Below, in pieces: positions 19,549 to 28,675 of a stretch of 64,000 nucleotides of DNA. Each line of letters opens with the position of its first letter. Within the stretch, counting starts at the first letter, position 1. A model generated the notes under the pieces. That model had not been told where the DNA came from, ran no database searches, and saw only the letters and a program-made list of their open reading frames with translations. This DNA comes from Bifidobacterium felsineum (GTDB lineage: Bacteria; Actinomycetota; Actinomycetes; Actinomycetales; Bifidobacteriaceae). Both the position numbers and the translations under genes were made by a program. The stretch is from positions 225,174-289,173 of the forward strand of contig NZ_PEBJ01000002.1 of assembly GCF_002802915.1 (NCBI RefSeq), in the 5' to 3' direction.

Positions 19549-20313
19549 ATGGCGCAACATCTCACACAACGTCGGATTCGGAATAAACATGGAAGAGGAA
19601 TTGTCGCTGCAATCATTGCTATCGCATTGATGATTGTGGGCGGCATATCCACCGGATGGTACATTGCTTCACAATTGAAAACCGCACAATCGACACCACC
19701 GGCAACGATATCCCAGAAACCGGTGACTGCCACTTACGAGCACAGTCCGGTTGATTTCAATGGCAACGGTGTGGACGATTATGGCGATATCGTAGCCGGT
19801 GCGCGCAAAGACGCTGAAGCCAGACCGCAATATGACGATGGCTACTATCAAGGCGGTTACCCGCCTGCTGATCGCGGTGCCTGCACCGATCTGGTTTGGC
19901 GAGCATTCCGCGAAGCCGGCTATGATCTGAAGTCCATGGTAGATGCGGATATTGCCGCCGATCCAGGCAGCTACGCATCGGTTGCGCCCAATCCTGATCC
20001 CAATATTGATTTCCGTCGTACTGGCGTGTTGGATGTGTTTTTCGCTAAATACGGGCAGACGCTGACCACGAATACCGCGGACATCAGTGCTTGGCAAGCC
20101 GGTGATATCGTCGTATTCGAACATACTCGCCATATCGGTGTGATTTCCGACAAGCGAGATGATGGTGGCTTGCCATATGTGTTGCACAACATGGGGCAGC
20201 AGCAGCGCGAAAACGACTACTTTGCGTTCAAACGGCATATGACCGTGACCGGTCATTACCGGTTTGACGCGTCAAAGGTGCCACAGCAGGTATTAAAGGC
20301 GTGGCAACAGTAG
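19549..20313 (+). CDS. DUF1287 family protein, membrane-anchored
   Basis: 254 residues: an N-terminal membrane anchor (about 18-42), then a DUF1287 domain. The family has a papain/NlpC-P60-like fold; the likely catalytic cysteine is in RGACTDLVWRAF and the histidine in HTRHIGVISD. GGYPPADRGACTD and the closing HMTVTGHYRFD are typical. Proposed role is cell-envelope amidase or peptidase, but the family is not well characterised. A region DFNGNGVDDYGD looks like a single calcium-binding-like loop. AGAGGGC precedes ATG 19549. Confidence 0.85.
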   Translation: MAQHLTQRRIRNKHGRGIVAAIIAIALMIVGGISTGWYIASQLKTAQSTPPATISQKPVTATYEHSPVDFNGNGVDDYGDIVAGARKDAEARPQYDDGYYQGGYPPADRGACTDLVWRAFREAGYDLKSMVDADIAADPGSYASVAPNPDPNIDFRRTGVLDVFFAKYGQTLTTNTADISAWQAGDIVVFEHTRHIGVISDKRDDGGLPYVLHNMGQQQRENDYFAFKRHMTVTGHYRFDASKVPQQVLKAWQQ

Positions 20314-20331
20314 CACCGGCTGAGAATAGAT

Positions 20332-20505
20332 TTATTGCTCCGCTTCCTTGTCGGAGTGGAATACCAGAATGCCCTTGGCGGAATTCGTGATGGAAAATGT
20401 CGTCAGTGTCCAGCCCTGGGCTTCCATCTCATTGGCTTTGGCCTCAACTTGCTGTGCCATGCTCGCAGCTCGTGGAGCATAACTCAACACCACTGTCTTG
20501 TACAT
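20332..20505 (-). CDS. Small conserved protein, DUF4177-like (57 aa)
   Basis: This gene encodes 57 residues beginning MYKTVVLSYAPRAASM, with a central helix (QVEAKANEMEAQG) followed by GWTLTTFSITNSAKG and a short strand ILVFHS. The strand-helix-GW-strand pattern resembles DUF4177 proteins. AAGGAG sits 5 nt before the ATG. It converges with the DUF1287 gene (18 nt between stop codons). Function unknown. Confidence 0.75.
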   Translation of the reverse strand: MYKTVVLSYAPRAASMAQQVEAKANEMEAQGWTLTTFSITNSAKGILVFHSDKEAEQ

Positions 20506-20586
20506 ATCGGTCTCCTTGACGTGCGGCTATCCATACGTCTTACGAATGTAGCCTCCCAGTCTTTCAAGAAGACAATCCCTCAATGA

Positions 20587-20628
20587 ATATTTGGTGATGC
20601 AGCAGCCTGATGCCGTATCACCAAATAT
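20587..20628 (-). terminator. Inverted repeat after yccF
   Basis: Perfect 12-bp arms ATATTTGGTGAT (20587-20598) and ATCACCAAATAT (20617-20628), 6 nt beyond the yccF stop. No U run follows, so it may be a 3' stabilising hairpin rather than an intrinsic terminator. Confidence 0.5.
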
Positions 20629-20633
20629 GCTGA

Positions 20634-20999
20634 CTAGAGGTTTTCGATTTGGGCTCCAAACGGCCAGAGCGCCAGCTTCGCCATTTTGAATGACTGCAAA
20701 CCGAATGGAATGCCGATGATGGTAATGCAGTTGAGCACGCCGGCAGCCACGTAGCCCAGTGCCATCCAGATGCCGACCAGTACCACCCAGACGATGTTGG
20801 CAAGCGTGGAGCCGAGCCCGCCGCCGTAACGCACGGTTTTGCCGAACGGTGTCAACGTAAGGCCCGCCATCTTAAAGGCCTGGATACCGAGCGGAATGCC
20901 GACAATCGAGATGCACAGCACAAGTCCCACCAGAGCCCAGCCGATGGCGATTTCAATGCCTCCCAGAATAATCCACAGAATATTGCCGATGAGTCGCAT
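20634..20999 (-). CDS. yccF: YccF family inner membrane protein
   Basis: 121 residues with two tandem YccF modules, each a membrane helix pair followed by a GIPxGxQxFKMAxLxLxPFG signature (CISIVGIPLGIQAFKMAG at about 31-48 and CITIIGIPFGLQSFKMAK in the second half). ATG 20999 gives better spacing from GGAAGG than ATG 21002. The function of YccF proteins is unknown. Confidence 0.9.
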   Translation of the reverse strand: MRLIGNILWIILGGIEIAIGWALVGLVLCISIVGIPLGIQAFKMAGLTLTPFGKTVRYGGGLGSTLANIVWVVLVGIWMALGYVAAGVLNCITIIGIPFGLQSFKMAKLALWPFGAQIENL

Positions 21000-21018
21000 C
21001 ATAATCCTTCCCTCGTAA

Positions 21019-21279
21019 CTCGATTATCGCCAACAACATTCCATTATCATTCAAGTTCGTGTGCTGAATTATCAGGGGCTTTCCGGATGCAACCCTGAAT
21101 TTTGTTTGGACTGGGAGTACGACGAGAACAATCGAGAGCGTATGTTCGTAGCCACGGTCGATTTCACTTGCGATGGCAGCGACATGTCATTATCCAAGGG
21201 ACCCCAATCCATGACCTGGTATCTGCGATTGAATAATGATGGCAAGACCTGGACGGACATCGACCACGGTAACGGGTGA
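21019..21279 (+). pseudogene. 3' remnant of a secreted-protein gene
   Basis: The frame is open from 21019 to the TGA at 21279 but has no ribosome-binding site; the only internal start is GTG 21061. The encoded stretch (VRVLNYQGLSGCNPEFCLDW... ending SMTWYLRLNNDGKTWTDID) looks like the C-terminal strand module of an exported lipoprotein with two cysteines, which commonly ends in a W-x-DGKTW-like hairpin. I read it as a 5'-truncated gene; a genuine 72-residue gene starting at GTG 21061 cannot be excluded. Confidence 0.4.
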
Positions 21280-21312
21280 GCTCAGGGTTGTTCCCAGCTA
21301 TGCGTCAGAGAA

Positions 21313-21492
21313 TCACTGCTGCTGAGACTGATCGTGTTGGTTGCGCTGATGGCGCTCCCAAAGATATCCGGCTATGTCCAAGACAAGGCCCAGAACGGCT
21401 ATAGCGGTGATGAACGGATTCTCACCTATGGAAACAATGAGAAGAAATACATAGCAGACAATCCGCGCTACAAGCCACCAATTGATAGTCAT
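21313..21492 (-). CDS. Small two-helix membrane protein (59 aa)
   Basis: Starting at ATG 21492 it encodes 59 residues: MTINWWLVARIVCYV begins a first hydrophobic helix, GENPFITAIAVLG a second, then a hydrophilic His/Gln/Arg tail ending QSQQQ. The frame extends further to 21546 with a non-hydrophobic lead and no ribosome-binding site, so 21492 is preferred though it also lacks a strong one. No known family recognised. Confidence 0.5.
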   Translation of the reverse strand: MTINWWLVARIVCYVFLLIVSIGENPFITAIAVLGLVLDIAGYLWERHQRNQHDQSQQQ

Positions 21493-21618
21493 GAATTCAT
21501 GGTACTGCCGGAAAGCTGGTTTTTCTAGCGATGCTGAGTGTCTCACAGGCGGGGCAAACCATATCGGCTACCGTAAGATAATCGGTAGCAATGTAGTCAA
21601 TGAAAGGCGAAGATAAGC

Positions 21619-22473
21619 ATGGAATTGTTCATTGGGTCGCATCTGTCAACGACTGGCGGATGGAACGCATTGCTTAAGCGCTCCCATGATGAGAACGGCA
21701 CGGCATTCGCTTTCTTCCCGCGCTCTCCGTATGGCAAGCGGTCGAAAGCGCTGAGCCCGGCACAAGCAGGGGAGTTCGGTGCACAGTTGAAAGCAGAAGG
21801 CTATGGGCCGCTGGTAGTACATGCACCCTATGTCTACAATCTCGCCGGTAAGGATGAAGCTAAGCGCCAATTCGCCATTGAAGCATTGATTGAAGATATT
21901 GAGCTGTTGACTCCAATTCGCGAAGCCGGACAGGAAACCTACATCAATATCCATCCGGGCTCCCATGTGGGGCAAGGGTCTGAAACCGGCTGCAGACTCA
22001 TCAGCAATGGGCTCAACCGAGTCATCGAACGCGCGAACGGCATTCCGATACTGTTGGAAACCATGGCAGGTAAAGGCACGGAGTGTGGCCGAAACTTCGA
22101 AGAGCTCGCCACCATCATGGATGGTATTGAAAACAAGGCAAACATCGGCATCACTTTCGACACCTGCCATGTGTTCGACGCCGGCTATGATCTGGTGAAC
22201 GATTACGACGATGTGATGGGCCGATTGGATGAGATTGTTGGTCTGGACACAGTCAAAGCCATCCATGTGAACGACTCCCAATTCGGGCTCGCCTCGCATA
22301 AGGACCGTCATGCCAACATCGGCGACGGGCAGCTGGGTATTCCGTTCTTCACACGACTCGTGAACGACCCGGTTATAGCGAAGCTGCCAATGATTCTGGA
22401 AACCAAGGAACAGACGCCGACCACGCATCGTGAGGAGATCGCACTGCTGCGTTCACTCGTACACCAGCAGTAA
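21619..22473 (+). CDS. nfo: Endonuclease IV (AP endonuclease family 2)
   Basis: 284-residue TIM-barrel nuclease; it cleaves 5' to abasic sites in base excision repair. The trinuclear zinc ligands are visible in the three signatures: VVHAPYVYNLAG, LLETMAGKGTECG and FDTCHVFDAGYDL, plus the C-terminal HVNDSQFGLASHKDRHANIGDGQ. Length is normal. It is followed 86 nt later by trpCB and probably has its own promoter. Confidence 0.97.
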   Translation: MELFIGSHLSTTGGWNALLKRSHDENGTAFAFFPRSPYGKRSKALSPAQAGEFGAQLKAEGYGPLVVHAPYVYNLAGKDEAKRQFAIEALIEDIELLTPIREAGQETYINIHPGSHVGQGSETGCRLISNGLNRVIERANGIPILLETMAGKGTECGRNFEELATIMDGIENKANIGITFDTCHVFDAGYDLVNDYDDVMGRLDEIVGLDTVKAIHVNDSQFGLASHKDRHANIGDGQLGIPFFTRLVNDPVIAKLPMILETKEQTPTTHREEIALLRSLVHQQ

Positions 22474-22559
22474 ATAGCCCAGAATGTAGGACGGCTGCGG
22501 CCTTTACCCCCATAGTGACCTAGAGTGACGCATGATCGACTACCAGCAAAGGGAGGATC

Positions 22560-24647
22560 ATGTCGGTTCTGGACGAATTGGTAGCGGGCGCGCTGGAGGA
22601 CCAGCAGACCCGCGAACGCACTGTGTCGTTGGAGGATGTCAAGAAGGCCGCACTTGCGGCACCGGCTCCGATTGACGCGATGCGATGGCTTAAGCGCGCA
22701 GACGGCATTCCGGTGATTGCCGAAATCAAGCGCGCGTCTCCGTCCAAAGGTCATCTGTCCGACATTCCGGATCCCGCCGGTTTGGCCCGCGAATATGAGA
22801 AGGGCGGCGCAAGCGCCATATCCGTGCTTACCGAAGGCCGCCGGTTCCTTGGGTCGCTTGACGATTTGGATAAGGTCCGCGCAGCCGTGCACATTCCAGT
22901 GCTGCGCAAGGATTTCATTGTCACTGATTACCAGATTTACGAGGCTCGCGCGCACGGTGCTGATTTGGTGCTGCTAATTGTGGCGGCACTCGACGATGCC
23001 AAGCTCAAGCATCTGCTCGATTTGGCGCACGAGCTCAATATGACTGTGCTCGTGGAAACGCATACGCGTGAGGAAATCGAACGCGCGCGTAAGGCTGGTG
23101 CCCGAGTAATCGGCATTAACGCGCGCAACCTGAAGAACCTGCGTGTGGATGTCAACAAATACAATGAACTTGCCGCCGATCTGCCCGAAGACGTCATCAA
23201 AGTGGCGGAATCCGGTGTATTCGGCGCAGTGGAAGTGGAAGACTACGCCCGTGCAGGAGCGGACGCGGTTTTGGTCGGCGAAGGCGTGGCTACCGCCGAT
23301 GACCATGAACTTGCAGTGGAACGACTAGTAAAGGCAGGAGCACAAGTGAAAGCATCCGAAACCACCCCGTTAAGCGAGCATCAGGGACCGTACTGGGGAC
23401 AGTTCGGCGGCCGTTATGTGCCGGAAGCCCTCATCACCGCACTTGACGAACTGGAACACGTCTACAACGAAGCCAAGGCCGATCCGGAATTCCATAAGGA
23501 ATTCATGACCCTGCAGCAGCGTTACGTGGGCCGTCCGAGCCCGCTGACCGAAGCTCCACGTTTCGCCAAGCTCGTGAAGGACAAGACCGGCCTCGATGCA
23601 CGCATTTTCCTGAAGCGCGAAGACCTGAATCACACGGGTGCCCACAAGATCAACAACGCGCTCGGTCAGGCACTGCTCGTCAAGCGCATGGGTAAGACTC
23701 GCGTGATTGCAGAAACCGGTGCCGGCCAGCACGGTGTGGCCACCGCTACGGTATGCGCCATGCTCGGCCTCAAGTGCCGCATCTACATGGGCCAGATTGA
23801 TGCCCGCCGTCAGGCCCTGAATGTGGCCCGTATGCGTATGCTCGGCGCTGAAGTGGTCGAGGTGACGCTCGGCGACCGCATTCTGAAGGACGCCATCAAC
23901 GAAGCATTGCGCGATTGGGTGACCAACGTCAAGGACACGCATTATCTGCTTGGCACGGTGGCCGGTCCGCATCCGTTCCCAGCTATGGTGCGCGACTTCC
24001 AGAAGATCATCGGCGAGGAGGCCAAGCAGCAGTTGCAGGACTGGTATGGCATCGACCATCCGGACGCAATCTGCGCCTGCGTGGGCGGCGGCTCCAACGC
24101 CATTGGTGTGATGAACGCCTTCCTCGATGACGATCGCGTGAACCTGTACGGCTACGAGGCCGGTGGCAATGGCCCAGAATCCGGCAAGCACGCCATTCGC
24201 TTCGCGCCCGGCACCGGTCAGCTCGGCATGTTCCAAGGTGCCAAGAGCTACCTGCTGGAGACTGACGAAGGCCAAACCCTCGACACTTACTCCATCTCCG
24301 CAGGCCTTGATTACGCATCCGTCGGCCCTGAGCACGCTTGGCTCAAAGATATCGGCCGTGTGAACTACTCCTGGGCCACCGACGAGGAGGCCATGAACGC
24401 CTTCCGCGACCTGAGCCAGACCGAAGGCATCATCCCGGCAATCGAAAGCTCCCACGCCGTGGCAGGTGCCTACAAGGCTGCTGCAGACTTGAAGGCCAAG
24501 GGCTACGACAAGGCTGTGATGATTATCAACATCTCCGGTCGTGGCGACAAGGACATGGCCACTGCTGGCAAATGGTTCGGCTACCTCACCGATGATCAGG
24601 CCAAGGCCCTGGACGTCACCGGCGCGCACGGCAACACCGTGGCATGA
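22560..24647 (+). CDS. trpCB: Fused indole-3-glycerol-phosphate synthase / tryptophan synthase beta subunit
   Basis: 695 residues. Residues 1-260 are IGPS (TrpC): [40 protein letters not shown] and [11 protein letters not shown] are the catalytic barrel motifs. From about 272 on it is Trp[17 protein letters not shown], the PLP lysine in [15 protein letters not shown] (about K363), [13 protein letters not shown] and [10 protein letters not shown]. Between them is only a 12-residue linker. The fusion would couple indole-glycerol-phosphate formation to the last tryptophan step. GGGAGG precedes ATG 22560. An internal AGGAG plus in-frame GTG (codon 263) could also start a separate TrpB. TrpA follows. 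Confidence 0.97.
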   Translation: MSVLDELVAGALEDQQTRERTVSLEDVKKAALAAPAPIDAMRWLKRADGIPVIAEIKRASPSKGHLSDIPDPAGLAREYEKGGASAISVLTEGRRFLGSLDDLDKVRAAVHIPVLRKDFIVTDYQIYEARAHGADLVLLIVAALDDAKLKHLLDLAHELNMTVLVETHTREEIERARKAGARVIGINARNLKNLRVDVNKYNELAADLPEDVIKVAESGVFGAVEVEDYARAGADAVLVGEGVATADDHELAVERLVKAGAQVKASETTPLSEHQGPYWGQFGGRYVPEALITALDELEHVYNEAKADPEFHKEFMTLQQRYVGRPSPLTEAPRFAKLVKDKTGLDARIFLKREDLNHTGAHKINNALGQALLVKRMGKTRVIAETGAGQHGVATATVCAMLGLKCRIYMGQIDARRQALNVARMRMLGAEVVEVTLGDRILKDAINEALRDWVTNVKDTHYLLGTVAGPHPFPAMVRDFQKIIGEEAKQQLQDWYGIDHPDAICACVGGGSNAIGVMNAFLDDDRVNLYGYEAGGNGPESGKHAIRFAPGTGQLGMFQGAKSYLLETDEGQTLDTYSISAGLDYASVGPEHAWLKDIGRVNYSWATDEEAMNAFRDLSQTEGIIPAIESSHAVAGAYKAAADLKAKGYDKAVMIINISGRGDKDMATAGKWFGYLTDDQAKALDVTGAHGNTVA
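23336..23348 (+). promoter_or_regulatory. Internal ribosome-binding site and GTG inside trpCB
   Basis: AGGAG at 23336-23340, 5 nt spacing, then an in-frame GTG at 23346, exactly at the TrpC/TrpB junction. Initiation here would give a free TrpB of about 433 residues. It probably marks the start codon that trpB had before the fusion. Confidence 0.5.
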
Positions 24648-24666
24648 ATTACAGCAAATAAGTAGA

Positions 24667-24729
24667 TAGCCTCCCATCAGTCAGCAATCGCTGGAAGCTC
24701 CCCTCCAGAGGGGAGCCAAGGGAGGGCTA
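24667..24729. repeat. REP/MITE-like intergenic palindromic element
   Basis: A 63-bp unit bounded by near-perfect inverted ends TAGCCTCCC (24667-24675) and GGGAGGGCTA (24720-24729). It has a central stem GCTCCCCT (24697-24704) with AGGGGAGC (24709-24716). Such CCCTCCC-ended palindromes are a familiar intergenic repeat type in gut bacteria. It lies between trpCB and trpA and would put a hairpin into the shared transcript just before the trpA ribosome-binding site. Confidence 0.6.
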
Positions 24730-24745
24730 GAAGGAGATTTTTGAT

Positions 24746-25615
24746 ATGACCAACACAGCAACCACGCCATCCGGCCAGCCGCTGGGCATCAGCCACAAGC
24801 CCAGCCAGACCGAGGCCATGTTCACCAAATTCAAGGCTCAGAACAAGCCCGCCTTCATCGGCTACCTGCCATACGGCTTCCCTGATCCGGAAGTCTCTCT
24901 TGATGCGCTCAAGACGATGGTCGAGCACGGTGTTGACGCAGTGGAAATCGGTTTGCCGTATTCCGACCCAGTGATGGACGGTCCGGTGATTCAAGCCGCA
25001 TCCTCCATCGCCTTGAAGAACGGCGAAACCATCAAACGTGTATTCGAGGCCGTGGAAACCGTAGCCAATGCCGGCGGCGTACCGCTCATCATGAGCTACT
25101 GGAATCTCATCTACCACTATGGCGTTGAACGTTTCGCCACCGATTTCGAGAACGCCGGCGGTGCAGGCCTCATCACTCCGGATTTGATTCCGGACGAGGC
25201 TGGTGAATGGATCGAAGCCTCCGACCGCCACGGTCTGGACCGCATCTTCCTGGTCTCCCCAGACTCCGCCGACAACCGTCTGGAAACCGTGGCTCGCAAT
25301 GCTCGTGGCTTCGTCTATGCCGCCGCCCGCATGGGCGTCACCGGTGAACGTTCCACCATCGACGCTTCCCCGGAAGTGCTCGTGGAACGTACCCGCAAGG
25401 CTGGTGCCAAGAACGTGTGCGTGGGCATTGGTGTGTCCACGGCTGAGCAAGGCGCCAAGGTCGGCTCCTACGCCGATGGTGTGATCGTCGGCTCCGCTTT
25501 GGTCCACACGCTGCTCGCCGATGACAACAAGACCGCTCGCGATACGAGCGAAGGTTTGAAGTTGCTCGCCTCCAAGAGCGAGGAACTTGCCGAGGGTATT
25601 CATAACGCTCGATGA
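24746..25615 (+). CDS. trpA: Tryptophan synthase alpha subunit
   Basis: 289 residues, TIM barrel. It splits indole-3-glycerol phosphate to indole for the beta site. The catalytic glutamate is in AVEIGLPYSDPVMDGP (E then D), and LITPDLIPDEA and GVTGERSTID follow. A family-typical N-terminal extension of about 25 residues precedes the barrel. AAGGAG 10 nt before ATG 24746. Downstream of trpCB by 98 nt, so probably one operon. Confidence 0.98.
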   Translation: MTNTATTPSGQPLGISHKPSQTEAMFTKFKAQNKPAFIGYLPYGFPDPEVSLDALKTMVEHGVDAVEIGLPYSDPVMDGPVIQAASSIALKNGETIKRVFEAVETVANAGGVPLIMSYWNLIYHYGVERFATDFENAGGAGLITPDLIPDEAGEWIEASDRHGLDRIFLVSPDSADNRLETVARNARGFVYAAARMGVTGERSTIDASPEVLVERTRKAGAKNVCVGIGVSTAEQGAKVGSYADGVIVGSALVHTLLADDNKTARDTSEGLKLLASKSEELAEGIHNAR

Positions 25616-25625
25616 ACTTTCTGGC

Positions 25626-25670
25626 GAGTCACTACCTTGTTGCGTCCATGACGCAGTAGGGTAGTGACTC
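25626..25670 (+). terminator. Hairpin after trpA
   Basis: GAGTCACTACC (25626-25636) and GGTAGTGACTC (25660-25670) enclose an inner GTTGCGTC/GACGCA stem. No U run follows; a terminator or 3' stabiliser of the trp transcript. Confidence 0.55.
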
Positions 25671-25716
25671 GGCAAGTACGAATAACGAGCATGAATACGG
25701 CACAACACGAGGCATT

Positions 25717-26652
25717 ATGAATCTGGCTTATATACCATCACCGACCTTTTCGCAGTTCAAAATTGGCCCGGTAACCATCCACATGTATGCCATCTGCATC
25801 CTGATTGGCGTCTGTGTCGCGGTATGGATTCTCACCAAACGGTGGAAGCGCTACGGTGGTACCTTCGATCAGATTCTCGATACCACATTGGTCACTGTGC
25901 CCTGTGCATTGGTGGGTGCACGCCTCTACCACTGCATTACTACGCCATACGATTACTTCCCTCCAACTGGTCAGCTCATTAACCTTGTCAAGGTGTGGGA
26001 AGGCGGTATGGCCATCTTCGGTGGTATCTCCGTGGGTACTCTGGTCGCATTCCTGTGGTGCAGGCACAAGCATTATCCGTTTGCCATTTTTGCCGATGCC
26101 ATCGCGCCGGCCTTGCCCGTCGCCCAGGCCATTGGTCGTCTTGGCAACTGGTTCAACCAGGAGCTGTACGGATGGCCCACAAATCTGCCGTGGGGTTTGA
26201 AGCTCAACGATGCCGAGGCCATTGGCAAATCCGAAATTTGCTACAACGGATCGCAATGCCCGGATTATAAGACCACCTTGTTCCATCCCACATTCCTTTA
26301 TGAAATGATTTGGAACCTTATCGGGGCAGCGCTCATCATCTACATCGGCTCCAAACTGTACGACCGTCTCAAGGCCGGCCAACAGTTCGCCATGTATCTG
26401 ATGTGGTATGGACTCGGTCGTACTTGGATCGAGAACGTGCGCATCAACTACTCGACGGTAATCCTGGGCCTCAGGACCAACGTGTGGACAGCCATTATCG
26501 TATTCATCATCGGATGTGTTCTCTTTGTGGTGCTGTACCAATACGGGCCGGATTCCAAGGCTCAGGCGCAGCGACTCGCCGCGGTCACCGCCGATGAACT
26601 CGAGCGCCAGCGTATCCAAGAAGAGCGGGATGCTCAAAACAAGCGCAAATAA
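25717..26652 (+). CDS. lgt: Prolipoprotein diacylglyceryl transferase
   Basis: 311 residues with about seven membrane segments. It moves diacylglycerol from phosphatidylglycerol onto the lipobox cysteine of prolipoproteins. The Lgt signature is GRLGNWFNQELYG; the N-terminal substrate loop (YHCITTPYDYF) and GLGRTWIENVR are also characteristic. A charged C-terminal tail of about 30 residues follows the last helix. GAGG lies 5 nt before ATG 25717. It would process the lipoprotein encoded at 1.3-2.9 kb. Confidence 0.95.
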   Translation: MNLAYIPSPTFSQFKIGPVTIHMYAICILIGVCVAVWILTKRWKRYGGTFDQILDTTLVTVPCALVGARLYHCITTPYDYFPPTGQLINLVKVWEGGMAIFGGISVGTLVAFLWCRHKHYPFAIFADAIAPALPVAQAIGRLGNWFNQELYGWPTNLPWGLKLNDAEAIGKSEICYNGSQCPDYKTTLFHPTFLYEMIWNLIGAALIIYIGSKLYDRLKAGQQFAMYLMWYGLGRTWIENVRINYSTVILGLRTNVWTAIIVFIIGCVLFVVLYQYGPDSKAQAQRLAAVTADELERQRIQEERDAQNKRK

Positions 26653-26712
26653 CCAGTAAAACGTGGAAAAATAGTAAAGCCTAGTCCCATTGCAAAGATA
26701 AGGTAAGGAACC

Positions 26713-27381
26713 ATGAGCAAGATCGCAATCGCACCTAGCATTCTGTCCGCCGATTTCTGCAACCTTGAGCGTGATCTCAAGGCCATCTCCAACGCTGACC
26801 TGGTTCACGTTGACGTCATGGATCATCATTTCGTGCCGAACCTGACCCTTGGCGAACCAATCGTCGGCCGTATCTGCCAGGTCACCGACCTGCCGGTTGA
26901 CGTGCATCTGATGATCGAGGACCCTGATCGTTGGGCCCCCGAGTATGCGAAGCTCGGTGCCGCGTCCGTGTCTTTCCATATGGGTGCCACCCACGCTCCG
27001 GTGCGCTTGGCCCGTCAGCTGCGTGACATGGGCTGCAAGGCCTGCTTCGCTGTTCGTCCGGCTGAACCGGTCGAACCGATTTTCGACATCCTCGACGAAT
27101 TCGATATGATTCTCGTCATGACCGTCGAGCCCGGTTTCGGTGGCCAGAAGTTCCTGGACAACCAAATGGCCAAGGTCCGCCGTCTGCGTGACGAGATCAC
27201 CCGCCGCGGGCTGAAGACCCGTATCCAGGTTGACGGCGGCGTGAGCCCCAAGACTGCTCACATCGTTGCCGAAGCCGGTGCCGATGTGCTTGTGGCAGGT
27301 TCCGCCGTATACGGTGCCGAAAGCCCGGCACAGGCCATCGACGATATTCGCGCCAAGGCCGAAGCCGCTTATAAGGACTGA
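26713..27381 (+). CDS. rpe: Ribulose-phosphate 3-epimerase
   Basis: 222-residue TIM barrel interconverting ribulose-5-P and xylulose-5-P, feeding the bifid shunt through xylulose-5-P. Metal and catalytic residues are visible in [36 protein letters not shown] and [19 protein letters not shown] precedes ATG 26713. It lies just ahead of hisE and hisG. Confidence 0.97.
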   Translation: MSKIAIAPSILSADFCNLERDLKAISNADLVHVDVMDHHFVPNLTLGEPIVGRICQVTDLPVDVHLMIEDPDRWAPEYAKLGAASVSFHMGATHAPVRLARQLRDMGCKACFAVRPAEPVEPIFDILDEFDMILVMTVEPGFGGQKFLDNQMAKVRRLRDEITRRGLKTRIQVDGGVSPKTAHIVAEAGADVLVAGSAVYGAESPAQAIDDIRAKAEAAYKD

Positions 27382-27434
27382 AATCAGTCATAATGAATGC
27401 CCCTAGCAGGGCTTCCACATATAAGGAAAACATA

Positions 27435-27698
27435 ATGAAGACGTTTGAATCCCTGTTCGCCGAACTTTCCGAGAAGGCCAAGACCCGTCCGGAAGGCTCT
27501 TTGACCGTTGATGAGCTCGATAAGGGCACCCATTTCATCGGTAAGAAGATCATCGAAGAGGCCGGTGAGACTTGGATGGCCGCTGAATACGAAGGCGCTG
27601 ACCGTACCGCCGAAGAAATGAGCCAGCTCATTTACCACGTGCAGGTCATGATGATCAAGCATGGCCTCACTCTTGAGGATGTATACAAGCACCTGTGA
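27435..27698 (+). CDS. hisE: Phosphoribosyl-ATP pyrophosphatase
   Basis: 87 residues of the MazG-like all-alpha fold, second step of histidine synthesis. The metal-binding acidic residues are seen in [17 protein letters not shown] and [20 protein letters not shown] precedes ATG 27435; the frame is open upstream to 27393 but that ATG has no ribosome-binding site. Stand-alone here, not fused to HisI. Confidence 0.96.
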   Translation: MKTFESLFAELSEKAKTRPEGSLTVDELDKGTHFIGKKIIEEAGETWMAAEYEGADRTAEEMSQLIYHVQVMMIKHGLTLEDVYKHL

Positions 27699-27706
27699 TT
27701 CTTGTA

Positions 27707-27733
27707 AGGCCCGGTGCCGAGTGGCCCGGGCCT
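27707..27733 (+). terminator. GC-rich hairpin between hisE and hisG
   Basis: AGGCCCGG (27707-27714) and CCGGGCCT (27726-27733), loop of 11 nt, no clear U run. Could attenuate or stabilise within a hisE-hisG transcript. Confidence 0.45.
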
Positions 27734-27809
27734 ACTCAATATTTGGGCTGATTCGCTCAATACTTATCAATAGCCAATAACCAACTCCCGATAGGGGAGA
27801 GGAGACATC

Positions 27810-28661
27810 ATGCTGAGAATCGCCGTACCCAACAAGGGAATGCTGTCCGAGCCGGCATGGAACATGCTTGCCGAGGCAGGCTACCGTCTGCGCACGAACA
27901 CTCGCCAGCTCGTGGTTCAGGATCCCGACAACGACATTGAGTTGTTCTACCTGCGTCCGCTCGATATCGCGGTGTATGTGGGACGCGGTGCCATCGATGT
28001 CGGCATCACCGGAGAGGATCTGCTGAAGAACTCCGGCACTGCCGCCCTCGAGCATCTGCCGCTCGGCTTCGGAGCTTCGACCTTCCGTTTCGCCGCCCCG
28101 AACGAGTCCCCGATTTCCACGCTTGAGGACATTCAAGGCAAGCGAGTGGGCACCACGTTCGACAAGCTCGTTCATGACTACCTGGTAGAGCATGGTGTCG
28201 AAGCGGAAACCATTCATTTGGATGGTGCTGTGGAATCTTCCGTGCAGCTGGGTGTCGCCGATCTTATCGCCGATGTGGTCTCCACTGGTACCACGCTGCG
28301 CAACGCCGGTCTGCGTGTGTTCTCCGAGCCGCTGATGCATTCCGAGGCCTGCTTGATTCGCTCCCCGCGTCTGGACAAGGATGATCCGCGTCTGGCTGTG
28401 CTGTCCCGCCGTCTTAAGGGCGTGCTCACCGCACACCAGTACGTGCTGATGGACTACGACATTCCAGTCAGCAAGGTCGCTGCCGCCGTGGCTGTGACCC
28501 CGGGATTCGAAAGCCCGACGATTTCCCCGCTGCATGACAAGCAGTGGAATGCCGTCCGAGTCATGGTGCCCAAGGCTAAAGTCAACCAGCTTATGGATGA
28601 TTTGTATGAAGTTGGCGCACGAGGCATCATTGTTACCGCACTGCAAGCCTCCCGTATTTAA
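27810..28661 (+). CDS. hisG: ATP phosphoribosyltransferase (long form)
   Basis: 283 residues, the long HisG with a C-terminal ACT-like regulatory domain (about 210-283), so histidine feedback is expected without HisZ. It commits ATP and PRPP to histidine synthesis. [12 protein letters not shown] is the N-terminal ATP region and [16 protein letters not shown] the PRPP loop. GGGGAGAGGAG lies upstream of ATG 27810. Confidence 0.97.
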   Translation: MLRIAVPNKGMLSEPAWNMLAEAGYRLRTNTRQLVVQDPDNDIELFYLRPLDIAVYVGRGAIDVGITGEDLLKNSGTAALEHLPLGFGASTFRFAAPNESPISTLEDIQGKRVGTTFDKLVHDYLVEHGVEAETIHLDGAVESSVQLGVADLIADVVSTGTTLRNAGLRVFSEPLMHSEACLIRSPRLDKDDPRLAVLSRRLKGVLTAHQYVLMDYDIPVSKVAAAVAVTPGFESPTISPLHDKQWNAVRVMVPKAKVNQLMDDLYEVGARGIIVTALQASRI

Positions 28662-28675
28662 ACTATTAAGCCGTT

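Noticed and set aside
21334..21528. Plus-strand reading frame of 64 codons
   Set aside because: It is the reverse of a better membrane-protein frame on the minus strand and has no ribosome-binding site or hydrophobic pattern of its own.
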